Below, piece after piece: positions 12,366-15,583 of a stretch of 15,583 nucleotides of DNA. Made by a program: the position numbers and the translations under genes. A model generated the notes under the pieces. That model saw nothing but the letters and a program-made list of their open reading frames with translations, did no database searches and was not told the DNA's origin. The DNA comes from CAZNMF01 sp035547155 (GTDB lineage: Bacteria > Acidobacteriota > Vicinamibacteria > Vicinamibacterales > SCN-69-37): assembly GCA_035547155.1 (NCBI GenBank), contig DASZVJ010000071.1, forward strand, positions 1-15,583, written 5' to 3'. The first letter of the stretch is position 1. Each line of letters opens with the position of its first letter.

Positions 12366-14693
12366 ATGGCCAAGCCGGAGTTCAAGGGCGTCATCAAGCT
12401 GGATGTGCGGGAGTCGAAAGCCGACTGGACGCCATACGAGTTGAAACGGGCGCCGAAGGGCGCGCCGAACGTCCTCATCGTCCTGTATGACGACACGGGG
12501 TTGGCCGCGTGGTCGCCGTACGGCGGCAAGATCAACATGCCGGCGTTGCAGAAGCTCGCGGATGGCGGGCTGATGTACTCGCAGTGGCACACGACCGCCT
12601 TGTGCTCGCCGACGCGATCGACGTTCCTTACCGGCCGCAATCACCACCTCAACGGCTGCGCCTGCATCACGGAGGGCTCGAACGGATTCCCCGGTGCGAT
12701 GGGACGCGTGCCGGCGGAGTGCGCGACGATTGGCCAGGTCCTGCAGGAGAACGGCTACAGCACGTTCTGGGTGGGGAAGAACCACAACGTGCCGGAAGAA
12801 GACATCGCGTCGGGCGCCAGCCGATCCGAGTGGCCACTGCAGAAGGGGTTCGATCGGTTCTACGGGTTTCTCGGCGGCGAGACGAACAACTGGTATCCGG
12901 ACCTGATCGAAGACAACCGTTTCATCGATCAGCCGTATCTGCCCGAAGACGGCTATCACCTCTCGAAGGATCTCGCGGACAAAGCGATCTCCATGCTGCG
13001 CGATCAGCAATCGGCGAATCCGTCGAAGCCGTGGTTCATGTGGTTCTGCCCCGGCGCGAACCACGCGCCGCACCACAGCCCCAAAGCCTACGCGGACAAG
13101 TACGAAGGGATGTTCGACGACGGGTACGAAGCGTATCGGGAGTGGGTGCTGCCGCGCATGATCAAGAAGGGCGTGCTCCCGGCGGGCACAACCCTCACGC
13201 CGATCAACCCCATGCCGAACAACACGATTCCGGGACCCGACATGGTGCGGCCGTGGAACACGCTGAACGCCGACGAGAAGAAGCTCTTCGCACGGATGGC
13301 GGAGGTCTACGCCGGCTTCTCGGAGTACACCGACGAGCAGGTCGGCCGCATCGTCGACTACCTCGAGAAGACGGGGCAGTTCGAGAACACGATCATCTTC
13401 TACTGCGCCGACAACGGCGCGTCGGGCGAGGGCAGCCCGAACGGCTCGGTCAATGAGAACAAGTTCTTCAACGGATATCCCGACGAGTTGTCGGAGAACC
13501 TGAAGTACCTGGCCAACCTGGGCGGACCTGAGACCTACAACCACTATCCGACCGGGTGGGCCGTCGGCTTCTCGACGCCGTTCCAGATGTTCAAGCGGTA
13601 CTCGCAGTATTCCGGCGGGACGTGCGATCCACTCGTGATCTCGTGGCCGAAGGGGATCAAGGCGAAGGGCGAGGTCCGCGACCAGTACCATCACTCCACC
13701 GACATCGTGCCCACGATCCTCGACGTGTGCGGCATCGAGATGCCGAAGACGTTCCGCGGCGTCGAGCAGTGGCCGCTGAGCGGCGTGTCCATGCGGTACA
13801 GCTTCGACAGCCCGAAGGCGAAGACACAGAAGAAGCAGCAGTACTACACGATGCTCGGTACGCGCGGTCTGTGGCAGGACGGATGGAAGGTCTCGGCCAT
13901 CCACGCGCCCCTGTCGGGCGCCGGGAAATTCGATCAGGACGTGTGGGAGCTGTACCACGTTGACGAGGATCGCAGCGAGTCGAAGGACCTGGCAAAGCAG
14001 CACCCGGACAAGGTCAAAGCGCTCGTGAAAGTCTGGTTCGACGAGGCGGAGAAGAACAAGGTGCTACCGCTCGACGACCGCAGCGCGACGGATCTCCTGA
14101 CGATCGAACGTCCGCAGGCCGAGCCGAAGCGGACACGCTACGTTTACTACCCGGACACCGCGCCGGTGCCGGAAGGCGTCGCGGTCAACGTGCGCGGCCG
14201 GTCGTACAAGATCATCGCGGACGTCGAGATCACGCACGCGAGCTGCTCAGGCGTCATCTTCGCGCACGGATCGCGCTTCGGCGGGCACGTGCTGTTCATC
14301 AAGGATCGGAAGCTGCACTACGTCTACAACTTCCTCGGCATCTCACCAGAGCAGACGTTCATGTCTGGCGAGATCAAACCCGGCAAGCACGCGCTAGGCG
14401 TGGAGTTCACGCGCGAGTCGGCCGGCAAGTACCACGAGTCGGTCGGCACGGCGAAGCTCTTCGTCAACGACAAGGTCGTCGCGCAGGGACCGATGCGCGC
14501 GCAGGTGGGCAAGTTCACGCTGTCGGGTGACGGCCTCTGCGTCGGCCGCGACAGCGGCGACAACGTGAGCCAGGAATACAAGACGCCGGGGACGTTCAAG
14601 GGCGGCACGATCCTCGGCGTGGCGATCGACGTCAGCGGCGAGTCCTATCTCGATCTCGAGAAGGAAGCGGTCGCAGCGTTCGCACGCGACTGA
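12366..14693 (+). CDS. Arylsulfatase, type I formylglycine sulfatase
   Basis: The 775-residue enzyme has the sulfatase fold. VLYDDTG supplies calcium ligands D42-D43. C80 in CSPTRSTFLTGR is the C-x-P-x-R site whose cysteine becomes formylglycine, the catalytic nucleophile. VGKNH (K138) and NHAPHH (H233) line the active site, and CADNGASGEG gives ligands D349-N350. After about residue 580 a beta-rich laminin-G-like C-terminal region follows (RSYKIIADVEI to SYLDLEK). This size and layout match the roughly 780-residue AtsA/AtsD-type group. There is no signal peptide, so it should act in the cytosol on imported sulfate esters; a formylglycine-generating enzyme must lie elsewhere. ATG 12366 has a GGAG site upstream. 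It converges on the next permease gene. Confidence 0.93.
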   Translation: MAKPEFKGVIKLDVRESKADWTPYELKRAPKGAPNVLIVLYDDTGLAAWSPYGGKINMPALQKLADGGLMYSQWHTTALCSPTRSTFLTGRNHHLNGCACITEGSNGFPGAMGRVPAECATIGQVLQENGYSTFWVGKNHNVPEEDIASGASRSEWPLQKGFDRFYGFLGGETNNWYPDLIEDNRFIDQPYLPEDGYHLSKDLADKAISMLRDQQSANPSKPWFMWFCPGANHAPHHSPKAYADKYEGMFDDGYEAYREWVLPRMIKKGVLPAGTTLTPINPMPNNTIPGPDMVRPWNTLNADEKKLFARMAEVYAGFSEYTDEQVGRIVDYLEKTGQFENTIIFYCADNGASGEGSPNGSVNENKFFNGYPDELSENLKYLANLGGPETYNHYPTGWAVGFSTPFQMFKRYSQYSGGTCDPLVISWPKGIKAKGEVRDQYHHSTDIVPTILDVCGIEMPKTFRGVEQWPLSGVSMRYSFDSPKAKTQKKQQYYTMLGTRGLWQDGWKVSAIHAPLSGAGKFDQDVWELYHVDEDRSESKDLAKQHPDKVKALVKVWFDEAEKNKVLPLDDRSATDLLTIERPQAEPKRTRYVYYPDTAPVPEGVAVNVRGRSYKIIADVEITHASCSGVIFAHGSRFGGHVLFIKDRKLHYVYNFLGISPEQTFMSGEIKPGKHALGVEFTRESAGKYHESVGTAKLFVNDKVVAQGPMRAQVGKFTLSGDGLCVGRDSGDNVSQEYKTPGTFKGGTILGVAIDVSGESYLDLEKEAVAAFARD

Positions 14694-14709
14694 GCCGGGT
14701 TTCGCCGGC
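14694..14709. terminator. Weak hairpin between convergent gene ends
   Basis: GCCGG (14694-14698) pairs with CCGGC (14705-14709) around GTTTCG, directly after the sulfatase stop and 8 bases before the stop of the opposing permease. The stem is only five pairs and no T-run follows, so termination here is a guess from position. Confidence 0.3.
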
Positions 14710-14716
14710 GACGCGT

Positions 14717-15583
14717 TTACTCGTCCCGCAGCGACTGGGCCGGATCGATGCTGAGCACGCGGCGCGCGGGCATGTAGCAGGCGGCCATCGTCACGCCGGC
14801 CAGAACGACCGTGACGATCGCGAGTGCGAGCGGGTCCGACGGCGAGATGCCGACGAGCGCGCTGCGGATGAGCCGGCTCACGGCGTAGATCCCTGGGACG
14901 CCGATCAGCATGCCAATGCCGACGAGCATCGCGCCTTCGCCGAGCACCAGACGCAGGATGCGGCGGTGATCCGCACCGAGCGCCAGTCTCACGGCCATCT
15001 CGTGACGGCGGCGGGTGACCGAGTTGGAGATGATCCCGAACAGGCCCATCGTCGCCAGCAACAGCGCGCCGAGCGCGAACGCGGTGATCACGACGGCGCT
15101 CGTGCGCGGCTGCCGAAGCGTGTCGTCGACGATCTGCGTCATCGTCTTCGCGTCGCCCAGCGCGACGCGCGGCTCCACGCGCCGCAGCGCCGCTTGCGCT
15201 TCGGGGATGATGGCTTCCGGATCGCGCACCGTACGCACGACGAACGACAGCGGCCGAAAGCCCCAGTCCTCGGTGCGGATGTAAAGCTGCGGGCGTCCGT
15301 CCCGGTACACGTCGTTCAGCCGCGCCTGATCCACGACGCCGACGATCGTCAAGCCATTGGAGGGCGCATCCGCGAACGTCGTCGAAACCCGAGTGTCGGG
15401 CCATGTGATCGTCGCGCCGATCGGATTGGCGTTCGGGAAGAAGTACTCGGCGACATGACGGTCGATGAGCGCCTCCTGCCGGCCGTCGTCGCGAACGGGA
15501 TCGAACGTGCGTCCAGCGAGGATGTGCATGCCCATGACCGAGGTGTACGACGCGCGTGTCCCGATGACGTCCGCGACGAGCGC
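14717..15583 (-). CDS. C-terminal part of a second ADOP/MacB-FtsX-type permease (partial)
   Basis: The frame runs off the right edge of the window; 288 C-terminal residues are visible. They comprise the end of a MacB-type periplasmic domain (MGMHILAGRTFDP, PIGATITW, TIVGVVDQARLNDV), then three membrane spans: AVVITAFALGALLLATMGLFG, GEGAMLVGIGMLIGVPGIYA and ALAIVTVVLAGVTMAACY. It closes with PARRVLSIDPAQSLRDE, the same ending as the first permease in this window. The RRRHEMAVRLALGA coupling-helix region is conserved. The sequence is clearly diverged from the first copy, so this is a paralogue rather than a recent duplication. Whether an ATPase is linked cannot be seen from this window. Confidence 0.87.
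   Translation of the reverse strand, partial: ALVADVIGTRASYTSVMGMHILAGRTFDPVRDDGRQEALIDRHVAEYFFPNANPIGATITWPDTRVSTTFADAPSNGLTIVGVVDQARLNDVYRDGRPQLYIRTEDWGFRPLSFVVRTVRDPEAIIPEAQAALRRVEPRVALGDAKTMTQIVDDTLRQPRTSAVVITAFALGALLLATMGLFGIISNSVTRRRHEMAVRLALGADHRRILRLVLGEGAMLVGIGMLIGVPGIYAVSRLIRSALVGISPSDPLALAIVTVVLAGVTMAACYMPARRVLSIDPAQSLRDE

Noticed and set aside
12345..14003. Minus-strand open frame of 552 codons inside the sulfatase
   Set aside because: It is antisense to the sulfatase, whose catalytic motifs are complete; the frame is open only because of the high-GC codon pattern.

Overview
The window is GC-rich, densely coding bacterial chromosomal DNA. The best guess for the host is an Acidobacteriota member, probably Vicinamibacteria-like. 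The signs are two MacB/FtsX-type permeases of the 'ADOP' kind (large permeases without their own ATPase, expanded in Acidobacteria), a Tat-exported sugar-isomerase-like protein, a long cytosolic-type arylsulfatase, and a tRNA-linked palindrome/GIY-YIG nuclease unit that I associate with these genomes. This placement is inference; no rRNA or marker gene is present.

Left part (1-3100). The 3' end of an unrecognised gene is followed by a degenerate GAACC repeat tract, a HAD-family phosphatase (+) and a cold-shock-domain protein (-). Between the cold-shock gene and a tRNA-Ala(GGC) gene lie two well-formed divergent sigma70 promoters. The tRNA runs directly into a cluster of palindromes whose first member is a long hairpin capped by a C(UUCG)G tetraloop. 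After it come, close together and on the same strand, a small GIY-YIG nuclease, a ComF-like phosphoribosyltransferase (PRTase) broken by a one-base frameshift near 2189, and a SLOG-fold (DprA/YspA-like) protein whose start codon overlaps the PRTase stop. This tRNA-palindrome-nuclease-PRTase-SLOG block is the most interesting part of the window.

Middle part (3170-9647, all minus strand). There is an 809-residue ADOP permease. Upstream of it is a HigBA-type toxin-antitoxin locus with toxin first, antitoxin overlapping, and an operator-like palindrome on the -10 box; the toxin's 5' end appears frameshifted, leaving the antitoxin intact. Then come an HNH endonuclease and a tight three-gene unit read from 9647 to 7049: a single-pass membrane protein of unknown function, a Tat-signal TIM-barrel isomerase/epimerase-like protein, and a luciferase-like (LLM) flavin monooxygenase.

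Right part (9875-15583). On the plus strand are a small unknown protein, a 522-residue ankyrin-repeat protein followed 8 bases later by a 62-residue Cys/His protein, and a 775-residue arylsulfatase with the complete C-type formylglycine motif and no signal peptide. It converges on the 3' end of a second ADOP-type permease that runs off the right edge.

No rRNA, CRISPR array, integrase or classical insertion sequence was seen. No stretch above 300 bases lacks a gene. Two independent one-base losses in otherwise well-conserved genes point either to real decay of accessory modules or to base errors in the assembly.
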